Shown: positions 8,806-20,312, counted from the first letter of the stretch. The stretch is DNA of 30,683 nt from Acephala macrosclerotiorum (GCA_014904845.1 MU119669.1:1-30683); one strand, 5' to 3'. A program made the numbers and translations. Notes: generated by a model from the sequence alone, not told the origin.

Positions 8806-11800
8806 TCAACTGCTACCAACGCCAACAGAGCCGTTTTGGGGACGCCATCCCGAGTTTCGGTATTCTCGTCTATTAGAGCCTTGGCTATCTGGCGTGCCAT
8901 TACGATGAATGTAAGGCGCTGGCTGCTCGAGACCTTGATCTTGCCATTGCTGGTGAGGAGGATTGTTGTTTGAGGGTCCTGCATAAGGTGCGGAAGGCTC
9001 TTGCACATGCCGAACACTGGCCTCCTTCTGCCATGCATACGCCTGTGACGGGTCGGTGTCAACTCGGGTCACCATGGGAGCTAAGGCACGACCACTGCCA
9101 TCCTTTGAACGTTGACCCGACTCAGTGGTCTGAACCTCATGTCGCGGGCCACCATTCATACCCAGATCACCATATCTCTTGAGAATCTCCTTCGTGGTGA
9201 TATCGCTGGGGTTATTGAACAGTGACGGGTCGTTCAGGATTGATTGGAGATCTTCTGGAACCTAGACATGGCGTTAGTAAAAGAGCCGAGGCACTACAAA
9301 CGATTTACTTACTTCGCACATCTGCTCATTGAACTCGATCAGAGTGTTTACAACCTCGATACCCAAGAAGTTATCATCCACCGGTCCCTTCGCATTGGTG
9401 TAGAGAATGTTGGGAGCAATCACGGTTGCTAAATTATGCGTGTCCATCTTTGAGCCAACCTCCTCATCTACTTGATGAAACGAAGCGACCCAGTTGAAGA
9501 ATGAGCAGAGGATTTCAAGACAATCTCGGTGGGCCTTCGGTAGTAAGCAGCAGGTCAGATGCAACACACGAAGTCGCTTGTCGTCATCCTTGATCTTCTG
9601 AGTCGCGATAAAGAGTCGATGTAGCTTGAAGGTCAAGATGGGATCAGGAAGATCTCGCAGGTACTTCTTGAGCAGAGCGGCGATCTGAACCACGTTCTCT
9701 TTGGTGAAGTCGACTGCATCGCACCCTTCCTTATCAATGACGGCGATGGTTTCGTTGAGTCGCTTGATGTTGCCATTCTTTCGGAAGACACCTTCGACCG
9801 AGAGATCCATCTTTCGCATCGTAGTCACGACGTCGTCGACGATGGCAGGTATCCGCAACGCCCCGGGCCCGATGCCGTCTGTTGAATCTGCACCATCTCT
9901 ATCGATGATGACGTCGAGAGGTACCCCGAAGACACCCTTCTTCTTGCCACCTTTCTTCCCATCGTTGCCTTTGAACGCCTTGCCCATCTTGTTCCAGAAG
10001 TTTGCTGGTTTCCTACTTTCGATCAAGTTGAGCAATTCCTCCATCGTAAAGTGGCCTTCCAACATCGGTTGCATGGTGATGACTGCAACGTGGCGAACAA
10101 TGAAGTATTCTAGTGCCGACAACTCTGAGAAGTACTTCTTACCCTGAGGTTTTTGGGGTGAAGGTTCTCCAGTAGCTTGGTCAAGCTCGTTCCCGCTAGA
10201 AATGTTGCGCTGGTGGCCATTGAGTAACTTTGCCTCGGCACCCATCGAGTTTCTGAAGGGATCTCGGGCGTGCTTGTATGCATTGGGGCGTTGTTCTTTG
10301 GCCTGGTGTGTAGCCATAATCCGGGGAATGTCGTCCAGAGTAATACCGTCTTCGCGACCAAACATAAGCTGTGTTCGAGACTCCCCGTTACCATCACGCT
10401 CTTCAACAATCTTAAAACCAGGATCCCTCGAGTCTGACCCATCGGCTCCTGCTGAGCCCGGTCTGGCACTGCGTCCTTCGGGCCCGTCGAGAATTCTAGA
10501 TGTTCTAGCTTTCTTGATGTTGGAAGAGAGGTGTCTATCCATCCGAGTACTTCTCAAACGACGTACATCATTGAGCGCACTTTCGTAGCTAGACGAGTTT
10601 CGATTCTCATCTGCGTTTCCTCCGAACGATTTCGAACGAGTATCTGATCTCAGCAGTGGTGGTTCGGCGTTGGTTGGCAACCGGTAACCTTCGCTAGAAT
10701 TGTATCCATTCAAGTTCGGATCATCTGAAGTATGAGGGAGAGCACCGCTGTTTCTCAATATATCCAAGAGTCTCGCGAGGGCGACTCGAAGAAGGAAGAC
10801 GTATTGCTGCAGCCTTGTGACACGTTCAAAGCCGCCGATGGCACCAGGAACTCGCCCTTCGCAGTTGCTGCAGTACACTCTTTGGTCTTTGTCGCTCCAT
10901 CTTGCATCTTCGAGGTTTTGGCCAAGCTCTCGAGCGCAATTTGTGCATTGGAGACAGGCACGGTGCCATCTTCTTTCACCGCATCGCGCGCACTCGTCCT
11001 CAATGTCTCTCCGGCACGTGATGCAGTCGTCAGAATTAGAAGCACCGAGACTAGGAGTGCCTGTGGTAGCTTCTAGAGATCTGTCATCAGTCTTGACAAG
11101 CTCCATATCACTCAAGTCATCCAGAAATTCATGGAGGCCATCCGAATTATGCTGCTCCCGCTCAACCTTCAAAGCGCCTTGAAGACATATCCGGATCAAG
11201 AGTTTCAGGTAATGCGCCAATCCGGTAACAAGGGCCAGCAGTTCTTGAGTGACGCCGAGTTTTCGAACACCGCTTTCTTGAGTCTTGGATAAAAGTGCAA
11301 AGAATGCAACGATCTTCTTGCACAGCAACTTCGCTTCCCTGGAGTAAGACAAGCCTATCATTGGTCAGCATGAAAACTTAAACAACACATCATGATTCAT
11401 ACCTTTAGGACCTAGCTTTGCCATCGTCGCGTCGAGCTTATCTGCGGAGCGAAACAAGATATCGACATGCAAGATGAATTTCTTGGCAGTCAAAACACCA
11501 TCCACGTATGCGCCATTGCTGACGTGAAGTAGCATGTCTGATATGCACGCAGCAGAAGATTCTTCGAAGGTCGAAAGAACGCTCCAGATTCGGTACACCT
11601 TCTCTTCCATTCTCTCTTCCTCCAACCTCACGGCATTACGGCCCTCCTCATCGGTGGCATCTTCCAGTTGTTGCTGAGCCTCGGGCTTTTCCTGTGATGA
11701 AGCCAGTCGTACATTCCAGAATTTGTGTATCATATAACACTCAGGGTGCCAGTGTTGGTTCTGCCCGTTTCGGAAGATTTCCACAAACTGCTTCAGAATA

Positions 11801-12580
11801 GCCGTCTGACATCCATTACATCGCTGAGCAAATTGTGTCGAGTAATGGTAGTGACAGTATACCTGGCCATCGTGCTCGTAGTAGCTATCCTGAGCGCCAA
11901 ACACCGTAGGGCAGACTGAGCATGTGAAATGGTCGATATGATACTTCTTGTCCAACGCCGTAATATATGACCCTCGAAGCGCTCCTTTGCATTTTTGGCA
12001 GATCAGATCAAGCCGACGAAAGTAATCTGTTTCGCATAGTGGGTATTGTCCTTCGCCATTCTCTTCATCGACGGGGAAGAATTTCGATGCAACTATCTCT
12101 CCGCAATCCTGCGAGACCGGGGTCAGCTACGCTATTGAAAACAAGACAAAGATCACTCACCCGACATCTAAAGCAGTCCAAGTGGAACGTGCCGCCTAGA
12201 GCACGAACAAATTGACCGGTCAAAGGCTCACCACACTTCTTGCAGATTCTCAGCTGTCCAGACCCAGTCCTGCCGTTCCTTGTCCGCGATCGATTGCGCT
12301 CTCCGCTGGTCTTTGGCGGCTGACCATCCCTCTCTCTTTCTCTGCCACTTGCACTCCCAGATGGAGACGCAGTCATTCTATTCTCTGTGCCAAACGCATT
12401 CGGTCTCACCAGTGCTAAGTCTTGATCGGCATCTCTCTCATTCATGTATCTTCTTCCATCGTCACCACTGTGTCCATTATAGTCCGGCGCCACAATATCT
12501 CTATCTGGATCGTACGCTGTGTATTGACCGCCGAAATTTTGACCATCGCCAGATGGGCCTCTCTCGGGTTGAGTGCCCAT
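8806..12580 (-). CDS. lrg1: Rho GTPase-activating protein with LIM domains (Lrg1 type)
   Basis: Lrg1 proteins switch off Rho1-type GTPases and so control cell-wall glucan synthesis, polarity and hyphal tips. Four exons: 12580-12161, 12108-11403, 11354-9313 and 9261-8806; introns of 52, 48 and 51 bp all carry GT...AG and CTAAC/CTGAC-type branches. The product is 1207 residues. A disordered N-terminus precedes LIM1 (from CKKCGEPL at 113), LIM2 (from CQKCKGAL at 177, ending in CNGC), a helical region, and a third zinc module from CITC at 486 to YCSNC at 540. A Ser-rich linker leads to the RhoGAP domain at about 849-1050, with arginine finger R900 in GVFRKNGNIKRL, LPDPILTF, and NLATVIAPNIL. The C-terminal 150 residues are Gln/Pro-rich and disordered. 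Start choice rests on the only in-frame ATG with a sensible leader. All catalytic and zinc positions I checked are intact. Confidence 0.94.
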
Positions 12581-14291
12581 CGCGATATGTTCAGAGATGG
12601 CGCTGTCTCCCTATTTTCCAATTTAGGTTTCGTTATAACCCGGGGAGTTATTTGACGTCGGCCGAACCTCGAGATCGATCTTTTGGCGTCGTGTCTGCCA
12701 GCGTGGATGTAATGAGCGACTGATGTGTGAATGGCAGATGCCGGGCCAGTTCACAGAAATCTTATGGGATTCTGACGTTGTCGAGTCGCATGGGTCCAGA
12801 TAATTGGGCTCTCTGCATGTGTGTTGGCCAATGTTAAGGAGTCCCTAGCACATGAAACAGCAACCTCCGCCGTGAGAAGAATAAGATCCAACTAGTCCTG
12901 CTTCCGTATCTCTTCTTGGGATCAATACGAGACTCTGCGCTCGAAGGAAGGTGTTCGTGCTCGAAGGTCTGGGGTCCAGTCGCGTGTGAAGTCGGTGTGG
13001 AGGAGTCGCAGGCGGATCGAGTCTCAACGAGGGGAAATGCGAGCGTCGGGGCTTCGATTTAGAGAAGTGAATGTGCAAAATTACTATGAAAGCTGAGGCG
13101 CAAGATTGCCTGCAGTTGCTGCACGACGCACTGGCGACAAAAGCAAGACTGTGAGGGTTGTGATGCAGCACTATTACTTCGAGTGCTCGAATTACAACGA
13201 TATTAACTGGAGAATCAAAGGCGGATGCCGGCACGTGACTAGCGTGACTGGAGGTAATAAAGTTATGGAAGGCTTATTCCCAAATTAGATCATCTCTTTG
13301 GGGGGTCTTACGTTAGCAAAGCACTTTTCTAAGCAAAGACATAGCAACCGTGGAATGCTACAACGATTCACATAGGCATTCTTGGAAGTACTGCCATTAC
13401 CGGCACATCTCGGCTGGCTCCTGAAGACTGACAGGGACGGGAGATCATCCCCGAACCGTCTTGAGCCCGAAGAAGACGCCTGATTACATGTGAACGGATT
13501 TGAAAGGCTGCATCTGCAATGTCAGCTGTGGAGAGGGACTTCTAGGTCAGTATTCAATATGCAGGTCCATCTCCTAAGAAATAACCTTAAAACTAGACCA
13601 TGATCTATTTATGGTGAGGTGCGAAGGTACGGTATATCTAAATCCTCTTCAGGTTCGAGCCATGCAGATATACCACGCATATACTCTGGAAAGCCTCTTG
13701 AAATTGCGGAGTTTTGAATGTTTGTTCAAAATACAAGCCCTTAGCTGGAAGGTAAAGCATGCGAATTTTTGCCAGCACGGACTGCTGCTAATTCGGAATT
13801 TACGCATCCAGTTGCCAGTGAGACTCCGAAAGAGTCCTCCTTCTACAACTTCACTCTTGCCTTCCCATGAGTCAGCGATGCGTGCGTTGTCTTTGCAAGG
13901 TTGGCCACGTTCTCATGAACAGCTCAGGATCTCGAGTTCTTGGTGGGTATTGGGAGAATATTCTGATGTCTCAAAGTTTGTGGGACATTCTGCAATATGA
14001 TAGTCAGTATCTATGCAATTCGATGATTCAGAACCCCGAGACGAATTATCATTCAAACTGAATAATATGCTCTGATTCAAGAAGAGGTTGGGTCACGGTT
14101 CACCCTCAAACAAAGTTCAGCCTCACTAGTTTTGCCTAGCGCCGCCTGGCTTGCATCTCTCCAAAATCGTTCCCCACTTCGACATCTTGTACTTCAATCC
14201 ACGTCTAACCTCTTCCCACTTATGAACTGCCCCAGGAAACGGGAAATCAGCATCCGGTTACTTCGATTTGATTCCGGAGCAACGGATAACT
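12581..14291. other. Divergent intergenic region between lrg1 and the UBC gene
   Basis: This 1.7 kb spacer separates two divergently transcribed genes and must contain both promoters and 5' leaders. A 129-codon minus-strand frame at 13234-12845 and a 129-codon plus-strand frame at 13611-14000 exist, but neither resembles a protein family. I see no tRNA, repeat or transposon end. Confidence 0.5.
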
Positions 14292-16008
14292 ATGTCTAAC
14301 CATTCTATCATAAGGATCACTCGGTCCGTGAACAGCGCAGAGTGGGGTCGCGTTTCGCAAGGCTGACAAGACATGTAGGGAGTTGTCGGACCTCCAGAAG
14401 TCTTCTGACTTGTGTAAGAAATGCTTCCAGAGCCTCAGTTATCCACCTTTCAGAGTTAATACTGATTGAATAGCCCTCGCGGTCGCATGTCGTGATGTTG
14501 ACGTTCGCAACGTGAAAGCGATCATCATCGGTCCTCCCGACACGCCATACGAATTCGGCTTCTTCGAGGTTGGTGGAACATACCTAGGTCTGCGAAACGT
14601 CTACTAACTCTTTGGTAGTTCGCAGTCAAGTTTGGAAAAGGTATGGGCGTTCAGGAAAAGGAATTCACAGCCGGCTGAGACATCCAAATTTAGACTACCC
14701 AGGAAAGGCTCCGGCTGTAAATGCTACGACTACGAATGGCGGCAGATGTCGTTTCAACCCCAATATCTACGCTGGAGGAAAAGTTTGTTTGTAAGTTTGC
14801 TGCAGAGCCTCGTTGGATTCTTGGGCTGACTTGAAACAGATCAATTCTAGGGTAGGGCCCAGTCACGACGGGGATTGAATACCAGGGCTGATGATTTGGG
14901 TAACAGGACATGGAGAGGCGAAAGAGGAGAAGAATGGTCGTCGGCACAAGGCCTGGAATCTATCCTGATTTCAATTCAGAGTCTGATGTCGTCGAATCCT
15001 TACGAGAACGAACCCGGTTTTGAGACTGCAAACAACGAGGAGGACAAGAAGAACCAGAAGGAATACGTGATGAAGGTAGGAAGAAATTCGGTCTCGGGAG
15101 ATGCATGCTGATGGGTGTAGATCCGCCACGAAAGCCTGCGTATAACCGTTATCCAACGCTTGGAGGAGTACCTAGGAATATCGCCAGATGGAGCTGTGCA
15201 AAGAGTCGCAGCTTGGGAGGCAGACGATAGCGACGGAGAGGAGAGCAGCATGGACCGCGAAGTGTTCGACGAGGCATCCATCAATTTTGATCCCTTCCGA
15301 GACCTGTGTAAACGCAGGTTTCTCTGGTACTACGACTCCTACCTACTCGCCATCAGTAAAGCAAAATTGGAGGTCACTGATGGCCAGAATTTCACCCGCA
15401 TGCCGTTCGAATGTTCCGGAAACATCATGGAGGGAAAGTTCAACTACACAGAACTGGAGCGTCGGACGAGGTTGATTCACAAGACTTTGGATGCCGAGAC
15501 AGCAAGATGGGCGGAGGAAGGTCGGGTTTCGATCAAGAAGGAGAGCAGCGTTGCCTCGAATCTGCAGCGTCAATTTGAGCAGGTGGTGGAGTCTTACAAG
15601 AAAGACAAGACCGTCACCCTTGATATTGAGCTTGTCGACAAGAATCCGTTCGTCTGGTCTATCACCTACTTCGGCCGGCCCATGACCAATCTTGATGGTG
15701 GTCTATTCCGGATCAAGCTATTCTTCAGCCCACGCTTCCCGGAAGAGCAACCTCGAGCGAGGTTCGAGACTCAGCTATTCCATCACCGCATCGCTTCCGA
15801 TGGTACGCCTTGCTATACTTCGAGGAGAGGAGAAGATGTTAAGTCTCATATTGACGCTATTATTGAGGCTTTGGAGGAGGAATCACCACCTTATGACCCA
15901 AGAACACTGGTCAACCCGGAAGCCGCCAAGCTGTTCTGGGGCTCGGCAGACGACAAGAAACTCTACAACCGCAAACTTCGTCGAGCAGTCCAACGTAGCA
16001 TGGAGTGA
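14292..16008 (+). CDS. Ubiquitin-conjugating (E2) enzyme, UBE2Z-like, with two UBC-type domains
   Basis: Exons fit at 14292-14323, 14379-14413, 14474-14568, 14619-14640, 14694-14790, 14840-14851, 14907-15075 and 15121-16008, with seven introns of 45-60 bp. The product is 449 residues. Domain 1 (about 3-150) has the E2 layout: GPPDTPYEFGFFEF, RFNPNIY, the active-site GGKVCLSILGTW with Cys93, then ILISIQSLM and NPYENEPGFE, a pattern typical of UBE2Z. A middle segment (160-300) is acidic then helical. Domain 2 (about 302-447) again looks UBC-like: FRIKLFFSPRFPEEQP, then HHRIASDGTPCY with Cys385 at the place of the catalytic Cys. The last GTGAGT (16005) overlaps the stop; splicing to 16074-16080 would only change the end from ME to MEE. 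Intron 1 has a weak GTCCGT donor. E2 activity of domain 1 is well supported; domain 2 may be active or structural. Confidence 0.9.
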
Positions 16009-16769
16009 GTTACCCGATATTCTTGTCTTTCTCCTTCTTTCTTTAGCATGCCATTGCTAATCCATGGCTCTAGAGAATAGATGACTAGTACCCTCAGCAC
16101 ATTCGTTGCTCAATATTTCTCCTGGCGCACCTTTGGAGCGTTTTAGCGGACTCATCTTCTCTTCACGGCAGATATTTCAAGACTTTCTCCAATTTGAACT
16201 TTAGCGTTCCCATGATTGCTTTTCAGCGGGTGTGCATCTTTCTCAAGGATCTGGATCTTGGCTGGCGTCGTATGCGGAACATGTTTTCCTTTTCATGACA
16301 GAACTCAGGGAGTTCGGGTGGACTTGCACGGTCTGGGATATCAGGTTCTCGAAATGGGGGTAAAGGCGTTCATAGTAAATTGACATACTGGATTCTCTAG
16401 CCTCTTATTGTGGCAGTGTCGTGATTGTGAACGATGAATCGTCGTCGAAAGTCATTCCGACTTGGTTCTCTGGCCTTTCAATTCTGGTGATTATGAAGGG
16501 CGGGTATCCATTATGATATTCCTTGAAGTAATTACGCTATTACAGTATGATCTTATGACATGCCCAATGTCCCGGAATCTGTTGAGCATCTAGACTCCGC
16601 TCCTCGACGGACGAGGTGACTTTCGTCCCATGACCCAATCCTCCAGGAGGTCAGGATGATTACGACAAAGAGAAGCATGATCATGAATGTACAATGCCCT
16701 TCCAGAGCGCGTTTCCTTTCCGTTCCTCTCCTTTCCGCTCCTACAACTCTCCCATATGTTCATTCCCAC
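16009..16769. other. Convergent intergenic spacer
   Basis: About 760 bp between the 3' ends of the UBC gene and erg26. It holds the possible seven-base terminal exon of the UBC gene (16074-16080) and both 3' UTRs. No further gene, repeat or RNA is evident. Confidence 0.5.
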
Positions 16770-18003
16770 TCACTGCCCCTTCTTCTCACTCTCCCTCTTC
16801 CTCTCCTCCAAAATAAACTTCACACTCCTCTCAATCCCCTCCTGCAGTCCCGTCACAGCCCTATACCCTAACCTCCTCTTCGCCTTCCCACAATCATAAT
16901 ACCTCGTCATACAACTATACCTAACCTGCCTCCTCGTCAACTTCGGCGTTCTTCCCACAACCCAAAATCCCCACTCCAACATCCCTCCAATCGCCATCCC
17001 CAAATCCTGACTTATCTCCCACACATGCTCCGTCCCTTTCTCACTCCCAGCCGCGGCCCAAACCGCTCTTGCGAAATCCCAGAAATAGACGGGAGAGTCG
17101 TTTGTGATGAAGAAGACTTCGCCGTCTACTTTTTCGTGGTCTAAGGGGGGGGTCTTTAGGGCGCTAGTGGTGAGGAGGGCCAAAGAGGCGAGACAGTGGG
17201 CGTGTGCGACGTTGCCAACGTAGGTGAAGTCGAAGAGGTTGGTGTTAGGACCGAGTTGGAAGCCGGTTTGGTTGTTGAAGTAAACGGCGAGGATGGGGGG
17301 GAGGACTTGTACGTCGCCTTCGCCGAAGATGCCGGCGGGGCGGAGGGAGGTGGTTAGGAGTTTGGGGTGGGATTCGGAGCGGTTTGCGGCGAGGACGAGG
17401 TATTCTGCTTCTGCCTTCGGAGAATGTCAGTCCTTGAAGGATAATTCAGGGAAGAGAGTAAAGTTCGGAGGAAAAGGGAAAGATTGAAAGAGGGGAGGGG
17501 AGGGGAGGGGAGGAAAGTACCTTGGTCTGAGAGTAATATTCCGTTTGGTTCTTTGCTGGTATAACAGGCCACCTCTCATCCGCATTGATCAAATCAGACG
17601 CATTGTCGTGAATCACACTCGCAGAACTGGTATACACCAATGCCTTCACATTCGTCTTCTGACAAGCTTCAATGACGCATTTGGTTCCCTCAACATTGAC
17701 CTTTCGATACAGTTCTCTTGATCCTCCAACCAAAGTTGGCGATGCGGTGTGGATCACTACATCCGGCTTCGTCTTCTCAAAGATGGGCAGGATAGACTCC
17801 ATAGATGTAATATCTGCATCGAAGTATTGTACGCTATCGGATTCGGGTCGTCGATTGCGAACGGTGCGGATGTCGATTACTGAGACTTTGCATTTGTAGT
17901 CTTCAACGAGCTGCGCGACGATGTGGTGTCCAAGGAACCCGCATCCGCCAATGACCATCACACTGCCCAATAGCTTCTTCTGCGAGGAGGGAATTGGTGC
18001 CAT
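16770..18003 (-). CDS. erg26: Sterol-4-alpha-carboxylate 3-dehydrogenase (decarboxylating)
   Basis: Erg26 oxidises and decarboxylates 4-carboxysterols in the C4-demethylation complex of ergosterol synthesis at the ER. Two exons, 18003-17521 and 17414-16770, flank a 106-bp intron (GTACTT donor, ACTGAC branch, AAG acceptor). The 375-residue product has the short-chain dehydrogenase fold: VMVIGGCGFLGHHIV (NAD loop at 19-25), VIDIRT, DVVIHTASPT, VYTSSASVI and catalytic YSQTK (Tyr157, Lys161; the intron follows that Lys codon). SLRPAGIFGEGD and FDFTYVGNVAHAH are typical of the 3-beta-HSD/Erg26 branch. An in-frame ATG at 18129 would add 42 residues rich in Ser and Pro; I prefer 18003 because family members start just before the Rossmann strand. 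A mitochondrial or ER targeting extension from the upstream ATG remains possible. Confidence 0.92.
17493..17511 (+). repeat. Four-fold GGGGA run inside the erg26 intron
   Basis: Four GGGG blocks separated by single A bases (starting at 17493, 17498, 17503 and 17508) lie 10 bp from the erg26 donor on the template strand. This is a textbook G-quadruplex-forming pattern in DNA; the pre-mRNA carries the C-rich complement, a pyrimidine tract. Confidence 0.7.
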
Positions 18004-19313
18004 TTTGATCAAACTTGTGCTGGGTCTTGATGGTGCCAGGTGAGGTGAAGTTGAAGGAAAGCTTGTCGTCAACAGCTGTTGTAGGGGATAAATTGGAAAT
18101 TCTGGGGATGCGGCGCTAGTGCCTGCCATCCATATTCAGGGCCGAAGGCAAAGCAAACTTCACCTCTTGACATTAACATCTTCATCACTGAATAGTCTGG
18201 CTATCGTTCATCAATTGAGCTCGGCCAAATTGTTCCTGCTCGTTACGTTCATTGTCCATTGCCCTACGTCCTAATTCTCGATCTCCCAGTGCTGTAGCTG
18301 AGGAAAGCCTGAGGCTAATGTCTGCAAGGACTTCAGGGGTTTTGAGGTGTTGAGTATCTGGCATAAAGGTGACACCATTCGAAACATGATCTTCAGTGGA
18401 CACGGAATTATTTTGAGAAAAAAGTGGACGCCGTGAAATGCTTTCTGAGAGCATGAGGCAGTGTTCTAGAAGGCTGTGATGATCGCCGTTGAACGATTCG
18501 AAGCACCTGATCAGCCACGCAAGTTTCAATGCCTTTCCCTGAATTCATCTCGTAATGAGATTTCTGCTTTTCTGCGCATTTCTCGTTTGGCTGTGCTGTC
18601 CTTGGTTAGGAAAATATCCGTGATATGATGTTCCGTTGTCGAGGGCAAGTCTTGCCTTTGCCTGGATATCTAATCCGCCATTGGCCACAGACTTTTCATG
18701 AAACAACCCGTTCAAGTCGGCTTCAACCGAGACGTCGTCTCTTAAAAGTTGACTGCGTCGTCAGTACACTGAGAATCAGCCTTACGAACCATACTCGACC
18801 AGTTCTTGAAACAAGATTCTGCAGAGACTCGTGTGCAAGTCTCGTGATGCGAGCGCCCTGTCGTTCCAGTTTTCAAGCTTGAACTTGGCTCATCGGCCCC
18901 GCACTCCAACTTGGATGAGGCCTGGTTTCACTCCACGATATCTGGACGAAAGCCGTTCGGCTGTCTATTTCTGGTCCACTGCAGATCATCTCCAGGGGAG
19001 ATGCATCAGCCTTGAAGCTAAGCGAACATGTGTTCACCTCCTTTCAGGCGTTCAATGAGATGTGCTGCTCCAATCACGGCATACGATTGTATCTCCACGT
19101 TTCACGCAAGAGACTTCTCTTGGTTGGCATATTGATCTTCCATGTTGGGCTGAGCATTCACGTCACCTCGAACACGTATCCACATCCACGAATACACTCG
19201 ACAGCGGTCAAAGCAAGAGACATCGTGATGCTCTGAAGAAAATTCTTTCAACAACGATGGATTGTGGAGCCACAAGCCTGAAAATATCGAAGGCGCAGCC
19301 TGAGAGAAGTCTG
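18004..19313. other. Divergent intergenic region between erg26 and the secreted-protein gene
   Basis: About 1.3 kb. It holds the erg26 promoter and the distal promoter of the secreted-protein gene. A 114-codon frame on the minus strand (18529-18185) starts at TTG, not ATG, and has no recognisable family; it could be an exon of a missed gene but I cannot support that. Confidence 0.45.
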
Positions 19314-19319
19314 TATAAA
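19314..19319 (+). promoter_or_regulatory. TATA box of the secreted-protein gene
   Basis: TATAAA lies 193 bp before the ATG at 19512 and is followed by a long CT/TC-rich stretch (about 19350-19460). TATA plus a pyrimidine-rich leader is typical of strongly or inducibly expressed ascomycete genes. The transcription start itself cannot be placed. Confidence 0.5.
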
Positions 19320-19511
19320 GTCATGATGATTTCTGTTCAATGTCTTTTCTCTTCACCCTCATCCTCATCATCACTTTCATAGTCAGCTTTCCTCATCTTT
19401 CCTCTTTCCTACGTCGCTTTCTTCGGTTTTCCTTCTCAGTCTTCGAAAAATCTCAACAAACCTATTCCCCAATCACCAAACCACCTTTCCAGCACTCCAT
19501 CAACCATCAAC

Positions 19512-20312
19512 ATGCACGCCTTCACCAACATCATCTTCACCTCCGGCCTCATCGCCTCCATCTCTGCCTCTCCTCTCCTCATCGCCCGCAACACCTGCGG
19601 CTCCGCACCCTCAGGCTCTGGCTCTCAAACACCCCTCGCCCAACCAACCGGCATCCAAACCGCCTCTGCCTGCGAAGCACAATGCGAAGCCAACTCCGCC
19701 TGTCAATCATTCGTCTTCGGCATGGCAAACAACGCGATTGAATGCATTCTCTATTCCGTCGCTGCTGCATCAGTTCCTAGCCAGGGATCCGGCGATTTGG
19801 TTGTTTATGATAAAGCTTGCCCTTCTATCCCGGCTGTTGTGCCTACATCAAGCAATCCTACTGGCGCTGCTACCTCTTCATCCAACACCGGGTCAAATGC
19901 TGGCAACAGTGCAAACAACGGCCAGAACCGCAAGCGCTCCGCCTGCGGCACCACCCCAACAGGAACCTCATCCCAAGCTCCGCTCTCAACACCAGCTGGA
20001 ATCACGACCGCCGCTGACTGCCAATCGCAATGCGACGCCAACTCAGCCTGCGAATCTTTCGTCTTCGGAATGGTCAACAACGCCGATGAATGTATCCTCT
20101 ATCCCATGGCAGCTGCTTCAATTCCTACGCAGACGAGCACCAACCTTGTTGCGTACGACAAGGCTTGTGCGAGCGTTCCTACCCAGACCCCCACTGCTAG
20201 CAACCCTACTGGTGCTAACACTGGATCATCCTCAAGCAGCGGTTCAACTGGAGGCAACACGGGGTCCAACACCGGCGCTGGCAACGGCGCCGCTGCACCA
20301 GCCAAGGCTTAA
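19512..20312 (+). CDS. Secreted protein with two tandem six-cysteine modules
   Basis: Single exon, 266 residues. Residues 1-20 are a signal peptide (hydrophobic core IIFTSGLIASIS, small residues before the cut). Module 1 has Cys at 29, 54, 58, 64, 78, 103; module 2 at 145, 170, 174, 180, 194, 219, so spacing (25, 4, 6, 14, 25) is identical. Both contain NSAC-x-SFVFGM and ECILY, a PAN/apple-like pattern common in fungal secreted proteins. Each module starts two residues after a basic site: AR before NTCG and NRKR before SACG; the second is a good Kex2 site, suggesting the precursor may be cut into two modules. The linker (104-140) and C-terminus (220-266) are Thr/Ser/Gly/Asn-rich, suited to O-mannosylation, with no GPI-type tail. 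The function is unknown; cell-wall carbohydrate binding or an effector role are both possible. Confidence 0.88.
   Translation: MHAFTNIIFTSGLIASISASPLLIARNTCGSAPSGSGSQTPLAQPTGIQTASACEAQCEANSACQSFVFGMANNAIECILYSVAAASVPSQGSGDLVVYDKACPSIPAVVPTSSNPTGAATSSSNTGSNAGNSANNGQNRKRSACGTTPTGTSSQAPLSTPAGITTAADCQSQCDANSACESFVFGMVNNADECILYPMAAASIPTQTSTNLVAYDKACASVPTQTPTASNPTGANTGSSSSSGSTGGNTGSNTGAGNGAAAPAKA
19590..20220 (+). repeat. Intragenic duplication of the cysteine module (348-bp period)
   Basis: Codons 27-118 and 143-234 of the secreted-protein gene are homologous. The two copies share all six Cys at identical spacing, the NSAC/SFVFGM/ECILY blocks, and the following VYDKACPS / AYDKACAS and SNPTGA segments. 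The period is 116 codons. Confidence 0.9.

Noticed and set aside
12845..13234. 129-codon minus-strand frame upstream of lrg1
   Set aside because: Low-complexity Ser/His/Pro content with no family resemblance; more likely promoter or leader sequence.
13611..14000. 129-codon plus-strand frame before the UBC gene
   Set aside because: No motif, no supporting signals, and composition is like the surrounding non-coding DNA.
18185..18529. 114-codon frame on the minus strand upstream of erg26
   Set aside because: It starts at TTG, has no recognisable domain, and no upstream exon with good splice sites could be joined. It could be a missed exon but the evidence is too thin.
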